Source of the DNA: Terrabacter sp. Root85
Lineage (GTDB): Bacteria > Actinomycetota > Actinomycetes > Actinomycetales > Dermatophilaceae
DNA length: 64,000 nucleotides
Assembly (NCBI RefSeq): GCF_001429185.1
Contig: NZ_LMIW01000001.1
Span: 895,490-959,489 of the forward strand
Reading direction: 5' to 3'
Below are positions 52,229 to 60,605 of this stretch, in pieces. Position 1 is the stretch's first letter. Every line of letters begins with the position of its first letter. Below the pieces are notes generated by a model. The model saw only the letters and a list, made by a program, of their open reading frames with translations, did not search any database and was not told where the DNA came from. The position numbers and the translations under genes were made by a program.

Positions 52229-53376
52229 GATGCGGCCTCCACGGGCAGGGGAGAGCGACCAGCCAGAAGCTGCTGCATCATGCCGGTCTTTATGGCGCGA
52301 GCCTTCATCACCCGTTTCTCCAGACCAGCGACCTCTGATTCAGCAGCCACCAAAACGGCAGCGATCTCATCCTGCTCGTCCTGCTCTGGGACTCTTACCT
52401 CGATCTTGCTGAACTCCGCGATCCATCGGCGCTTGTGGTCGACTGCCGCGAAATCGATCAGTTGCATCCGCTCGAAGATGTAGCGCAGGTTGACTCCGGG
52501 GCGAGCGGACAACATCTTCATCGCAGACGACTTTGCTTTGAAAGGGAAGTCGACAAATTTGGACGCGGTTGTGAAATCATCGAAGATGATGACGGGCAAG
52601 TTCCGAAAGATGCCGTGCCTCTCGGCGGTGTGGCCAAGCAAGAACGTTTTGCCTGCAGTGAGAACTGGCGTTCCGGTTCCGTTGTAGTCAGTACTCGAAA
52701 CCAGGTAGCGCCCGGGTTGTTCATAGGCGAGAAGCTCCCCTAGTCTGCGCGACTGCCATTCAGCGGTATGTCCCGGCAACCGGGTGCGGCCGGTCAAGAG
52801 CTGCTGCATCATGCCCTGCCTGATCGCCTGCTTCTTATCGATGAGAGCGTCGAGTGTGTCGATCAGATCATCGGCGTCCGTAAGGGCTGCTGCGATACGC
52901 CTCTGATCAGAGAGCTCCGTCGGCACGAGCATCGGAATCGATCGCAGTTGTCCACCGTTCAAGGACGGCAGGGCGCCGACCGCGACTAGGTCGGACATGG
53001 TGAATGCGGTCAGGAGATGGTGCGCGAACCGGACGTCGAGCTGCCGCTCATCGACAATGAAGGCTGCCATGTTGTTGTCGATGCAACTGTCCTGTGCGAG
53101 GATTCGCTTCCGCTCTTTGAACACCGCTGCACCCACTTTGGCGAACACAATTGCGCGTGCGGGAATACGAACAGCCCCGAGGGCCTTCCGTTGCGACTCA
53201 GTGATGTAGTTGTTTGCGCGGGTCATGAACAGTTCATTGCCACTGCTGTTCATGTCGGAAACCTTGAAAAAGGGAAGGTCTCCAGACTTGCCACCCTGAT
53301 GTCGTAGAGGGAATCCGCTACCTCCCCGGAAGGTTCCCAAGTCGCCCGCCGAGTGGACTTCACTCGCCGACGTCAT
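52225..53376 (-). CDS. hsdS: Type I restriction specificity subunit S
   Basis: The 383-aa protein has two target-recognition domains separated and ended by two similar helices: AALTDADDLIDTLDALIDKK...MMQQLLTGRTRLPG in the middle and AAVLVAAESEVAGLEKR...MMQQLLAGRSPLP at the C-terminus. The two halves recognise the two parts of the split target site. Overlaps of 4 nt with hsdM and hsdR show translational coupling. Confidence 0.93.
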   Translation of the reverse strand: MTSASEVHSAGDLGTFRGGSGFPLRHQGGKSGDLPFFKVSDMNSSGNELFMTRANNYITESQRKALGAVRIPARAIVFAKVGAAVFKERKRILAQDSCIDNNMAAFIVDERQLDVRFAHHLLTAFTMSDLVAVGALPSLNGGQLRSIPMLVPTELSDQRRIAAALTDADDLIDTLDALIDKKQAIRQGMMQQLLTGRTRLPGHTAEWQSRRLGELLAYEQPGRYLVSSTDYNGTGTPVLTAGKTFLLGHTAERHGIFRNLPVIIFDDFTTASKFVDFPFKAKSSAMKMLSARPGVNLRYIFERMQLIDFAAVDHKRRWIAEFSKIEVRVPEQDEQDEIAAVLVAAESEVAGLEKRVMKARAIKTGMMQQLLAGRSPLPVEAAS

Positions 53377-55808
53377 GACTTAATCCCCATCGCGGCCAGA
53401 TGGCGTTCGACTTTTTCTTCGAGCCTCCCCAACTCATCGTCGAGGTCGCCGACCGTGGCGGCGTACCGTTCGCCAAGCTGATGAACGCGCGCGACAAGTG
53501 TCAGCGTCAGTGCTTCGACTTCAGCGCGCACGCGACTGACGATTGTCGCCTGCCACTTGTCATCAAGAACGAGGCTCTTCACGTCGTCCTCGGTTAGGTC
53601 GGCGTACTTCATGAGTGTGGCCCTGTCGACTTCGGCCTGTAGTTCCTTGGCCGCCTTCTTCGCGGCCGCTTCGGCGTCGTAAAGCTTGATCAGGTGCTCC
53701 AGCGCCTTGACCTCTTCCGGGTCTGCCTTCTCGCGCTTGGCGACGCGGAGGCGCACGATCGCCAGCGCCTTCGAGATCTTGTCGTCGTCCATCGCTTCAG
53801 CGAGGAGGCCCTCTTCGTCCGCGTGCTCTTCGATGTACTCCTCGACAGCACGGTTGGCTTCCTCGGCGGCTGCCGTGAGCTCGTCGATCTTGGCCTGCTC
53901 GTCAGCGAAGTAGCGCGCCACGACGAGGGCGGAAGGGATCAGGTCCATCTTGTACTTGGCGGCACTGCGGCCTGAGCCGATAACCAGGTCGGGCGCCTCG
54001 GAGAGCTTGCGTTCCTTGTCCTCGATGGTCTTTCGAGGCTTCGCCGCTTCGATCCATCCCTCATTCATGATGAGGAAGACATCGTCATGCATCGTGTCGT
54101 GCCAGTAGGTCAGGAGTTGCTCATAGATGTCGTACTCGTCGAGGAGCGGCACGGGCTTGAATCGTGCGAGCAGGTCGTCGCCGACGGTAGCGATAAGATC
54201 GTTCGGCCGGGTCTCGGCATTGATCGACGCCAAAGTGTCGCGGTATGTAGCGAACCAGTCGGTCGTGAGCACCTTTGCCTCGTTGGCAAACTTCTGGAAC
54301 TCGGTCGAGTCAAGGATGGCCTGCTGGACCTCGCTGACGTCGATAGTGAGGTCGCTGTAGCTTGGACGGTTCGGCTTGAAGAGCTGGCCGCGGAGCTGCG
54401 GGAAGGCGTCCCAGTAGGGGGCAAGTGCGTCGAGGTCAGCGTTCGGGATGCCACCCTGCAGGTGGGCGCGCAGATCCTGGAGGTCTTCGGGCTCTGAGGA
54501 GTCGATGTAGCGCGGGATGTTGAGATTATAGGCGTTCTTGCTGTCGGCGATCTCCGTCATCGGGACCATGCGCGAATAGCGCTTGATCTCAACCTGCTTC
54601 TTGAAGGTGTCGACGATCTTGTGGATGTCCTGGGTGCGGAGACGGTTCTTGTTGCCGTCCTTCGTGAAACCTGTGGACGCATCGATCATGAAGACGCCCG
54701 TGCGTGCCTGGGCGTTCTCCTTATCGAGGATGACGATGCAGGCGGGGATTCCGGTGCCGTAAAACAGGTTCGCCGGCAGACCGATGACACCCTTGATGAA
54801 ACCGTACTTGAGCAGCCGGGTGCGGATGGTCCCTTCGGCGCCACCACGGAACAGTACGCCGTGCGGCAGGATGATCGCGGCCTTGCCGGTACTTTTGAGC
54901 GAGGTCAGCGCGTGTAGCAGGAAGGCGTAGTCGCCGTTCTTCTCTGGGGGGCGGCCGTACTCGAACCGGTTGTAGTCGTTCTCGAGTCCGTTATTCCATG
55001 ACTTCACCGAGAACGGCGGGTTCATGACAACGTAGTCGAAGGTCCGCAGGTGGTCACCCTTAATGAACTGCGGGTTCGTTATCGTGTCACCCTTCTCTAT
55101 CTCCGCGATTTCGTTACCGTGCAGGATCATGTTCATCTTCGATAGAGCCCAGGTGGCGTTGTCCTTCTCCTGACCGTAGATCGTCATCCCGCGAGGAGCT
55201 TCGGCGGCAGCCTTGAGAAGCAGTGAGCCAGAGCCACATGCAGGGTCGTAGACAGTCTGGTCCTGACGCGTGGTCGGACCAATGCCGACGACCTTGGCAA
55301 GGATTCGTGAGACCTCAGCTGGGGTGTAGAACTGGCCCTTGCTCTTGCCGGACTCGGTCGCGAAGTGCCGCATCAGGTACTCGTAGGCGTCACCGAGCAG
55401 GTCGTCGCCTTCGGCACGTGAGCCACGGAAGTCGAGGTCATTGAAGATGGTGACGAGCCTGGAGAGGCGGTCCTGCATCTCCTTGCCCTTCCCGAGCTTT
55501 TCCTCGTCGTTGAAGTCGGCCTGGTCAATGACGTTGCGCAACCCGTTGGCTTCGGCGAGCTTTGCGATGATCTTGTTGAAGCGATCGCCGATCTCCTTGT
55601 CGCCCTTGGCGGCCAGCATGTCCTCGAAGGAACCGCCATCGGGCACATCGATGAGGCTGTTTGGATCCGTCTTGGCCTTATCGGAGACGTACTTCACGAA
55701 CAGCAGCGTCAGGATGTAGTCCTTGTACTGGCTGGCGTCCATGCCGCCGCGGAGCTGATCACAGCTCGCCCAAAGCGACGCGTAGAGATCCGACTTCTTC
55801 AGAGGCAC
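53373..55808 (-). CDS. hsdM: Type I restriction adenine methyltransferase subunit M
   Basis: The 811-aa protein has the HsdM N-terminal helical domain (MPLKKSDLYASLWASCDQLRGG; GTG 55808 fits the family start and has GGAAAGG upstream, while ATG 55823 gives five extra residues), SAM motif YDPACGSGSLLLKA (about 186-199) and catalytic NPPF (263-266). After about residue 480 comes a long extension of some 330 residues with coiled-coil-like helices. That makes it longer than the classical about 500-530 aa HsdM. It methylates adenine in the site chosen by HsdS. Confidence 0.94.
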   Translation of the reverse strand: MPLKKSDLYASLWASCDQLRGGMDASQYKDYILTLLFVKYVSDKAKTDPNSLIDVPDGGSFEDMLAAKGDKEIGDRFNKIIAKLAEANGLRNVIDQADFNDEEKLGKGKEMQDRLSRLVTIFNDLDFRGSRAEGDDLLGDAYEYLMRHFATESGKSKGQFYTPAEVSRILAKVVGIGPTTRQDQTVYDPACGSGSLLLKAAAEAPRGMTIYGQEKDNATWALSKMNMILHGNEIAEIEKGDTITNPQFIKGDHLRTFDYVVMNPPFSVKSWNNGLENDYNRFEYGRPPEKNGDYAFLLHALTSLKSTGKAAIILPHGVLFRGGAEGTIRTRLLKYGFIKGVIGLPANLFYGTGIPACIVILDKENAQARTGVFMIDASTGFTKDGNKNRLRTQDIHKIVDTFKKQVEIKRYSRMVPMTEIADSKNAYNLNIPRYIDSSEPEDLQDLRAHLQGGIPNADLDALAPYWDAFPQLRGQLFKPNRPSYSDLTIDVSEVQQAILDSTEFQKFANEAKVLTTDWFATYRDTLASINAETRPNDLIATVGDDLLARFKPVPLLDEYDIYEQLLTYWHDTMHDDVFLIMNEGWIEAAKPRKTIEDKERKLSEAPDLVIGSGRSAAKYKMDLIPSALVVARYFADEQAKIDELTAAAEEANRAVEEYIEEHADEEGLLAEAMDDDKISKALAIVRLRVAKREKADPEEVKALEHLIKLYDAEAAAKKAAKELQAEVDRATLMKYADLTEDDVKSLVLDDKWQATIVSRVRAEVEALTLTLVARVHQLGERYAATVGDLDDELGRLEEKVERHLAAMGIKS

Positions 55809-56172
55809 GGCTGGCCTTTCCATGTTTCGACTGGCCGCCAGAACATCGAACGGCGCTCAAGACTGACGCGATTTCGCCCTTCGACGCGCTCGCGTTGCAG
55901 AGATGCGCCCAATGCTGCGTTGCCTGTCGACGATGCTTCATCGGACCCAGTCCTCCTGACGCACATCCTAGGTCCACGCGTGAGGGCTGGCCCTTTCCCA
56001 CGCATGGGTCGAGCGTCAAGCGCCTAATACGGCTTGTGACCCGACGCCGGACTGACATCGGCCTTGCTTCAGCACACGGCCTGCCGCCACCCTTGACGAA
56101 CCGTTCACCCACGGCTTGGAGGGCCTGCCCGTGGCACGTGCGGGAGGAGCCGAGCTCGCGACGAGGCGAGGG
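55809..56172. other. 364-bp gap at the right edge of the defence island
   Basis: No gene is supported. It should hold the minus-strand promoter of hsdM and lies between the lower-GC island and the sugar-uptake operon. No tRNA, integrase or clear direct repeat was seen. Confidence 0.5.
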
Positions 56173-57186
56173 CTACCCGTGTTCGCCAGCGCCTAGAGAC
56201 TTCGACGCGCTCGACGGCGTGAGGGCAACGCGGTCGCCGTCCCACGTGACGAGATACGGGTGGGTGATTTCGCCGATGAAATGGCCGCCGGTCTCGTTGC
56301 GGAAGGCGAGGAACTTGGTCTCGCCCGTCTCGCGGTCGTCGATGAACTTGCCGACGTAGAGGGTCGGGTCGTCGATCTCCTGAGCACCGGCGAGGTCATA
56401 CGGCCCCAGCACCGACTCGGCCGACGCGATCCACACGCCGCCCGTGATGCCGGCCGCCCGCGCCGCCTCGGGCATGTCGCCGACCGAGCAGTTGAAGAGG
56501 AGCACTTGCTTCCCGTCCACGACATGCGTCTGGAAGACCTCGAGCTGCCCGAAGCCGGCCCCAGGCTCAGACAACGGCGACCGCAGCTCCCACGTCTCCA
56601 GGTCAGCAGACCACGCGTGCCCCACGACCCCGCGGTCCACCCGGTCAGAGGGATCGTGGGCAGGCCCCGCAGCAGACCGAGCCGTGATCAGCATGTGCCA
56701 GCCATCACCGTCCGGATCCGCCACCACCCACGGATCGCGGAACGCCTCGTCGTGCCAGTTCCCCTCGGGCGGCGGCGCGTACTTCTCGTACCAGTGACCG
56801 TCCGCCTCGAGCACCGGCCCCGGCGCCTTGTCCCACGTGTAGAGGTCAGGCGACACGGCATACCCGATGGACTGCACGTTGGCGCCGTGCTCGTTGAGCC
56901 GAGCCCCGGTGTAGAACATGAACCACCGCCCGTCCGGGTGCCGCACGACCGACCCGGTCCACGTCGCGAGCTCGTCGAAGGCCGGCGCGTCCGAGCGCAC
57001 GAGCGCGTCGACGACGCGCTCCCACGAGACCAGATCAGACGACACCGCGTGCCCGATCGAGGCCCGGTAGTGCCGGGCGTGCGGGTCGCGCAGCGCCCGC
57101 GACGCGTAGAGGAAGAAGAGGTGGTACTGCTCCCCGTCGTCGACGAGCCAGAAGTCCCACACCCACGCCTCGGGGAGACGAAACAC
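56173..57186 (-). CDS. Intracellular GH32/GH68-like glycoside hydrolase
   Basis: The 337-aa protein has the five-bladed-propeller motifs of clan J: Asp11 in WVWDFWLVDDG, RDP (Arg150-Pro152) in AFRDPWVVADP, and a putative acid/base Glu216 in GFGQLEVFQT. The WDFW form is closer to GH68 levansucrases and related actinobacterial GH32 proteins than to GH43. With no signal peptide it should act inside the cell on an imported fructose-containing sugar. It is the last gene of the ABC importer operon, starting 3 nt after the upstream stop. Confidence 0.72.
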   Translation of the reverse strand: MFRLPEAWVWDFWLVDDGEQYHLFFLYASRALRDPHARHYRASIGHAVSSDLVSWERVVDALVRSDAPAFDELATWTGSVVRHPDGRWFMFYTGARLNEHGANVQSIGYAVSPDLYTWDKAPGPVLEADGHWYEKYAPPPEGNWHDEAFRDPWVVADPDGDGWHMLITARSAAGPAHDPSDRVDRGVVGHAWSADLETWELRSPLSEPGAGFGQLEVFQTHVVDGKQVLLFNCSVGDMPEAARAAGITGGVWIASAESVLGPYDLAGAQEIDDPTLYVGKFIDDRETGETKFLAFRNETGGHFIGEITHPYLVTWDGDRVALTPSSASKSLGAGEHG

Positions 57187-57189
57187 GAT

Positions 57190-58134
57190 TCAGCCTTTCA
57201 CGCCGGATGAGGCGATGGAGTTGATGAACGATCGCTGGAAAGCCACGAACAACACGAGCACCGGCGCAGTGATCATCGTGGCGTACGCCATGATCTGACC
57301 CCACGAGGTGTTGAGCTGCTTGAAGTAGTCGATGCCGACCATGACCGGCCGCAGCTCCTCGGTCTGCACCGCCATGAGCGGCCAGAGGTACTGGTTCCAC
57401 ATCGGCAGGAAGGTGAGGATCGCGACCGTCGCGATCGCCGGCCCCGACAGCGGCATGACGATGCTCCGGTAGATGCGGAACCACCCCGCGCCGTCGACCT
57501 TCGCCGCCTCGTCGAGCTCCTTCGGGATGCTGTCGAAGTACTGGTAGAAGAGGAAGATCGAGAAGGCGTTGGCGATGAACGGGATGATCTGCACCTGGTA
57601 GGTGTCGAGCCAGCCCTGCGAGATGCCGTCGGGCCCGAGGAAGGGCAGCTGGTTCGACCACCACAGCAGCGGCAGCGCGAGCGTCTCGAAGGGCACGATG
57701 AGCGTCGCGAGGATGATCCCGAGCACCGCTCCCGCTCCACGGAAGCCGATGCGCGACAGGGCGAAGGCCGCCATCGAGTTGACGACGATCCCGAGCACCA
57801 CGGTGACGACCGTGATGACGACCGAGTTCATCATGAACTGCGCGAAGGGCACTCGCCCGAAGACGCCGGTGTAGTTCGCCGTCGAGATGTCCCCGGTCGG
57901 CATGAAGGCCTTGAAGCTGCCGAGGTCGTCGAAGATCTGCAGGTCGGGCTTGAAGCTCGACACGACCATGAAGACCAACGGCAGACCGAAGACGAGGCAC
58001 AGCACGATCCGCAGCAGGAGGCCGAGGGCGTGCCGGGCCGGGTGCGGCCGGTCGCCACCGCGGTGCTGCTCGGGGACGGCGGTCTCGGCGACGTGGGCCA
58101 GGCCCTCGGTGCCGGTGGTGACGGTGGCGCTCAT
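57190..58134 (-). CDS. Carbohydrate ABC transporter permease (MalG type)
   Basis: The 314-aa protein has six spans and the EAA loop ELDEAAKVDGAGWFRIYRSIVMPL typical of CUT1 permeases that contact the ATPase. Its ATG overlaps the stop of the other permease (ATGA). No ATPase gene is in the operon, so a shared MsiK-like ATPase probably drives it. Confidence 0.92.
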   Translation of the reverse strand: MSATVTTGTEGLAHVAETAVPEQHRGGDRPHPARHALGLLLRIVLCLVFGLPLVFMVVSSFKPDLQIFDDLGSFKAFMPTGDISTANYTGVFGRVPFAQFMMNSVVITVVTVVLGIVVNSMAAFALSRIGFRGAGAVLGIILATLIVPFETLALPLLWWSNQLPFLGPDGISQGWLDTYQVQIIPFIANAFSIFLFYQYFDSIPKELDEAAKVDGAGWFRIYRSIVMPLSGPAIATVAILTFLPMWNQYLWPLMAVQTEELRPVMVGIDYFKQLNTSWGQIMAYATMITAPVLVLFVAFQRSFINSIASSGVKG

Positions 58135-59078
58135 CGGACGACGTCCTTGTCTCGGGTGACGTAGCGGTTGAGCAGCGTGACGGCGAGAACGAGCACGAAG
58201 AAGGCGAGCGAGATCGCCGAGGCGTAGCCGGTCTGCTGCTGCTGGAAGCCGGTGCGCACCGCCATGAGCACCAGCGTCGACGTCGAGTCGAGCGGTCCGC
58301 CCTGGGTCATGATGTTGACCTGGGTGAAGAGCGCGAACGCCGAGATCGTGATCGTGATGAGGATGAACGTGCGGGTCGCGCGCAGCCCCGGCCACGTGAC
58401 GTAGCGGAACTTCTGCCACCTGTCGGCCCCGTCGAGGTCGGCCGCCTCGTAGAGGTCGGCGGGGATGGTCTGCAGCCCGGAGAGCCAGATGACCATGTGG
58501 AAGCCCATCGCCTGCCACGCCGACATGAGGATGATCGCGAGCAGCGCCGTCTTCGGGTCGCCGAGCCAGTCCGGCCCGACGATCCCGAACTTGAGCAGCA
58601 CCTCGTTGATGAGCCCGTTCTTCTGGTACATGAACAGCCACAGCATCGACACGACGACCATCGAGGTGACGACCGGCAGGAAGTAGACGGTCCGGAAGAA
58701 GTTGACCCCGCGCATCTTGACGTTGACGAGCAGCGCCAGCCCGAGCGCGCACGCCGACTGCAGCGGCACGATGACCACGGCGAAGACGATCGTGTTGCGC
58801 AGCGACTTCCAGAACGTCTCGTCCTGGAAGAGGCGGACGAAGTTGTCGGTGCCGATGAACTCGGCCGGCCGTGGCGAGATGAGCCGGGCGTTGGTGAACG
58901 CCAGCCCGAACGTCAGCCCGATCGGGATGAGCAGGAAGGTGATGAGCAGGACCGCCGCCGGCAGCAGCATGAGCAGTGCCGTCGTGGTCGATGAGCGAGA
59001 GCCCTTGGCCGGCTTGCGCTCCCGAAGCGTGGTCGCCGACGCGTTCTCGGCAGCGGTGATGGTGGACATGTCAGTCAC
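58131..59078 (-). CDS. Carbohydrate ABC transporter permease (MalF type)
   Basis: The 315-aa permease has six spans and the EAA loop DLYEAADLDGADRWQKFRYVTWPGL. The first about 30 residues are polar and cytoplasmic. It follows the binding-protein gene with 0 nt between stop and start. Confidence 0.92.
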   Translation of the reverse strand: MTDMSTITAAENASATTLRERKPAKGSRSSTTTALLMLLPAAVLLITFLLIPIGLTFGLAFTNARLISPRPAEFIGTDNFVRLFQDETFWKSLRNTIVFAVVIVPLQSACALGLALLVNVKMRGVNFFRTVYFLPVVTSMVVVSMLWLFMYQKNGLINEVLLKFGIVGPDWLGDPKTALLAIILMSAWQAMGFHMVIWLSGLQTIPADLYEAADLDGADRWQKFRYVTWPGLRATRTFILITITISAFALFTQVNIMTQGGPLDSTSTLVLMAVRTGFQQQQTGYASAISLAFFVLVLAVTLLNRYVTRDKDVVR

Positions 59079-60374
59079 TCACTGGAAGTAGCCGTTGGAC
59101 TTCTGGTTGGCGTCGATGTTCTTGACCGCCTGGTCGAGCGCCTGCTTGGGGTCGGCGCCGTTGAGGATGTCCTGCGCGGTCTTCGTGAACTCCGTCGCGA
59201 TGAAGGGGTAGCCGGGCGTCACGGGACGCAGCACGGCGAACTTCTTCGCATAGTCGAGGAAGACCTCGTTCTCCCCGCCCTTCTCGTAGCCCTTGACCTG
59301 CGCGGCGGCCGCGTCCGTCGCCGGGATGTTGTTCGTGTCCCTGGCCACGCTCGCGACGTACTTGTCCTGCGCCGCGAACTTCATGTAGTCGAGCGCGCCG
59401 GCCTGGTCGGAGCAGTTCTGCGAGATGCCCCATTGCCAAGAGCCGCCACCGATCTTCGGGCCGGTGCCGAGGTCCGGCGGCGGGAGGAAGAGGGTGTCCT
59501 TGCCGAAGGCCTTGCGGGTGTCGACCGCCGTCCACGTGCCGTTGTAGAGCATCGCGGACTTGCCGTTGATGAAGTCCTTCGCCGGGTCGGCGCCGGACTT
59601 GAGCGGCACGAGACCGTCGGTGACGAGGCTGCGGAACCACGTCGCCCACTCGACGGCCTTGGGCCCGTTGAGCGACCCCTCGGCGGTCTTGTAGCCGTCG
59701 CGGTTGATGAGGTCGCCGCCGAAGCTCTGGAGCATCGGGGAGTATGCGTAGGGCCACCACTCGCCGGTGAAGCTCGTCGCGATGTCGAGCGGGTTCTGGA
59801 AGTCGCCGGACGCCTTGATCTTCTTGAGCGCCGCGTTGAACTCGTCCTTCGTCCACGGGGAGTCCGTGGTCGGGACGCGGATGCCGTACTTGTCGAGGAT
59901 CGTCTTGCGCGTCACCATGACGAGCGCGACGTCGTAGTAGCCGTAGGAGTACGTCTTGTTGTCCCACTTGCCGAGCACGGTCGGCAGGTACTTCGAGAGG
60001 GTGGCGTCGAGCCCGTCGAGCGGCGCGAGGTAGCCGGCCCACGCCCAGTTCGGCACGTTGGGGCCGTCGATGTCGAGGATGCACGGGAGCTTCTTGCTGG
60101 CCGCCGCCGCGACGACGGACTGGTTGTAGCTGTCCTGCGGGAAGGCCTGGATCTTGACCTTGTACTTGCTCTGGCTCTTGTTGTAGTCGTTGACGATCGC
60201 CGTGATGGCCGCGAGCTCGGCCTTGTTGCCGGCGTTGTGCGTCCACATCGTCAGCTCGCCCCCGGCGCCGCCGGAGCTGGAGCTGCCGCCCTTGGTGCAG
60301 GCGGCCATAGAGAGGGGCAGCGCCGCGGCGAGCAGGCCGACGGCGACGCGCTTGGTGGTGGGGGTGAGCTTCAT
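59079..60374 (-). CDS. Extracellular sugar-binding lipoprotein of the ABC importer
   Basis: The 431-aa protein begins with a lipoprotein signal (LLAAALPLSMAAC, lipidated Cys26) and a Ser/Gly linker, then a family 1 solute-binding fold starting ELTMWTHNAGNKAELAA. It captures an oligosaccharide and feeds the permeases. GGAGGAACC precedes ATG 60374. As first gene it follows the operator-flanked promoter. Confidence 0.92.
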   Translation of the reverse strand: MKLTPTTKRVAVGLLAAALPLSMAACTKGGSSSSGGAGGELTMWTHNAGNKAELAAITAIVNDYNKSQSKYKVKIQAFPQDSYNQSVVAAAASKKLPCILDIDGPNVPNWAWAGYLAPLDGLDATLSKYLPTVLGKWDNKTYSYGYYDVALVMVTRKTILDKYGIRVPTTDSPWTKDEFNAALKKIKASGDFQNPLDIATSFTGEWWPYAYSPMLQSFGGDLINRDGYKTAEGSLNGPKAVEWATWFRSLVTDGLVPLKSGADPAKDFINGKSAMLYNGTWTAVDTRKAFGKDTLFLPPPDLGTGPKIGGGSWQWGISQNCSDQAGALDYMKFAAQDKYVASVARDTNNIPATDAAAAQVKGYEKGGENEVFLDYAKKFAVLRPVTPGYPFIATEFTKTAQDILNGADPKQALDQAVKNIDANQKSNGYFQ

Positions 60375-60407
60375 CGGTTCCTCCGTGGTGGGAAGGTCAG
60401 CGTCAGT

Positions 60408-60423
60408 GCTAAAACCTTTCAGC
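60408..60423 (-). promoter_or_regulatory. Operator-like palindrome O1
   Basis: GCTAAAACCTTTCAGC is a LacI-type imperfect palindrome (GCTnAAA and TTTnAGC). It lies right downstream of the -10 box of the ABC operon, overlapping the expected transcription start, so binding would block initiation. Confidence 0.6.
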
Positions 60424-60427
60424 CCCG

Positions 60428-60457
60428 AAGGTAGCGGCTCTGTCCAACCTTCCACAA
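60428..60457 (-). promoter_or_regulatory. Promoter of the sugar ABC operon
   Basis: On the minus strand TTGTGG (60457-60452) and TACCTT (60433-60428) are separated by 18 nt, a standard spacing. The promoter sits between two operator-like sites. Confidence 0.55.
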
Positions 60458-60463
60458 GAGGTT

Positions 60464-60479
60464 GCTAAAACCTTTTCAC
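60464..60479 (-). promoter_or_regulatory. Operator-like site O2
   Basis: GCTAAAACCTTTTCAC shares its first 13 bases with O1 (GCTAAAACCTTT plus T/C) but its right arm is degenerate. It begins 56 bp from the start of O1, just upstream of the -35 box, so a looped or cooperative complex is possible. Confidence 0.5.
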
Positions 60480-60515
60480 CAGCAGGTATGCCGTGTCGGC
60501 GTCCTTACCGTGGGG

Positions 60516-60521
60516 TACGCT
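60516..60521 (+). promoter_or_regulatory. Possible -10 box TACGCT of the LacI gene
   Basis: TACGCT fits TANNNT and lies 84 nt before the chosen GTG; it belongs to the divergent regulator's leader. Confidence 0.4.
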
Positions 60522-60605
60522 GTCCGCGGGTGCCCCGGGAGGGGGCACCCGGCATACGCGATCTGGCGGTGCCGCGCCGATGCGACGAACCGACGGGGGT
60601 GGCAG

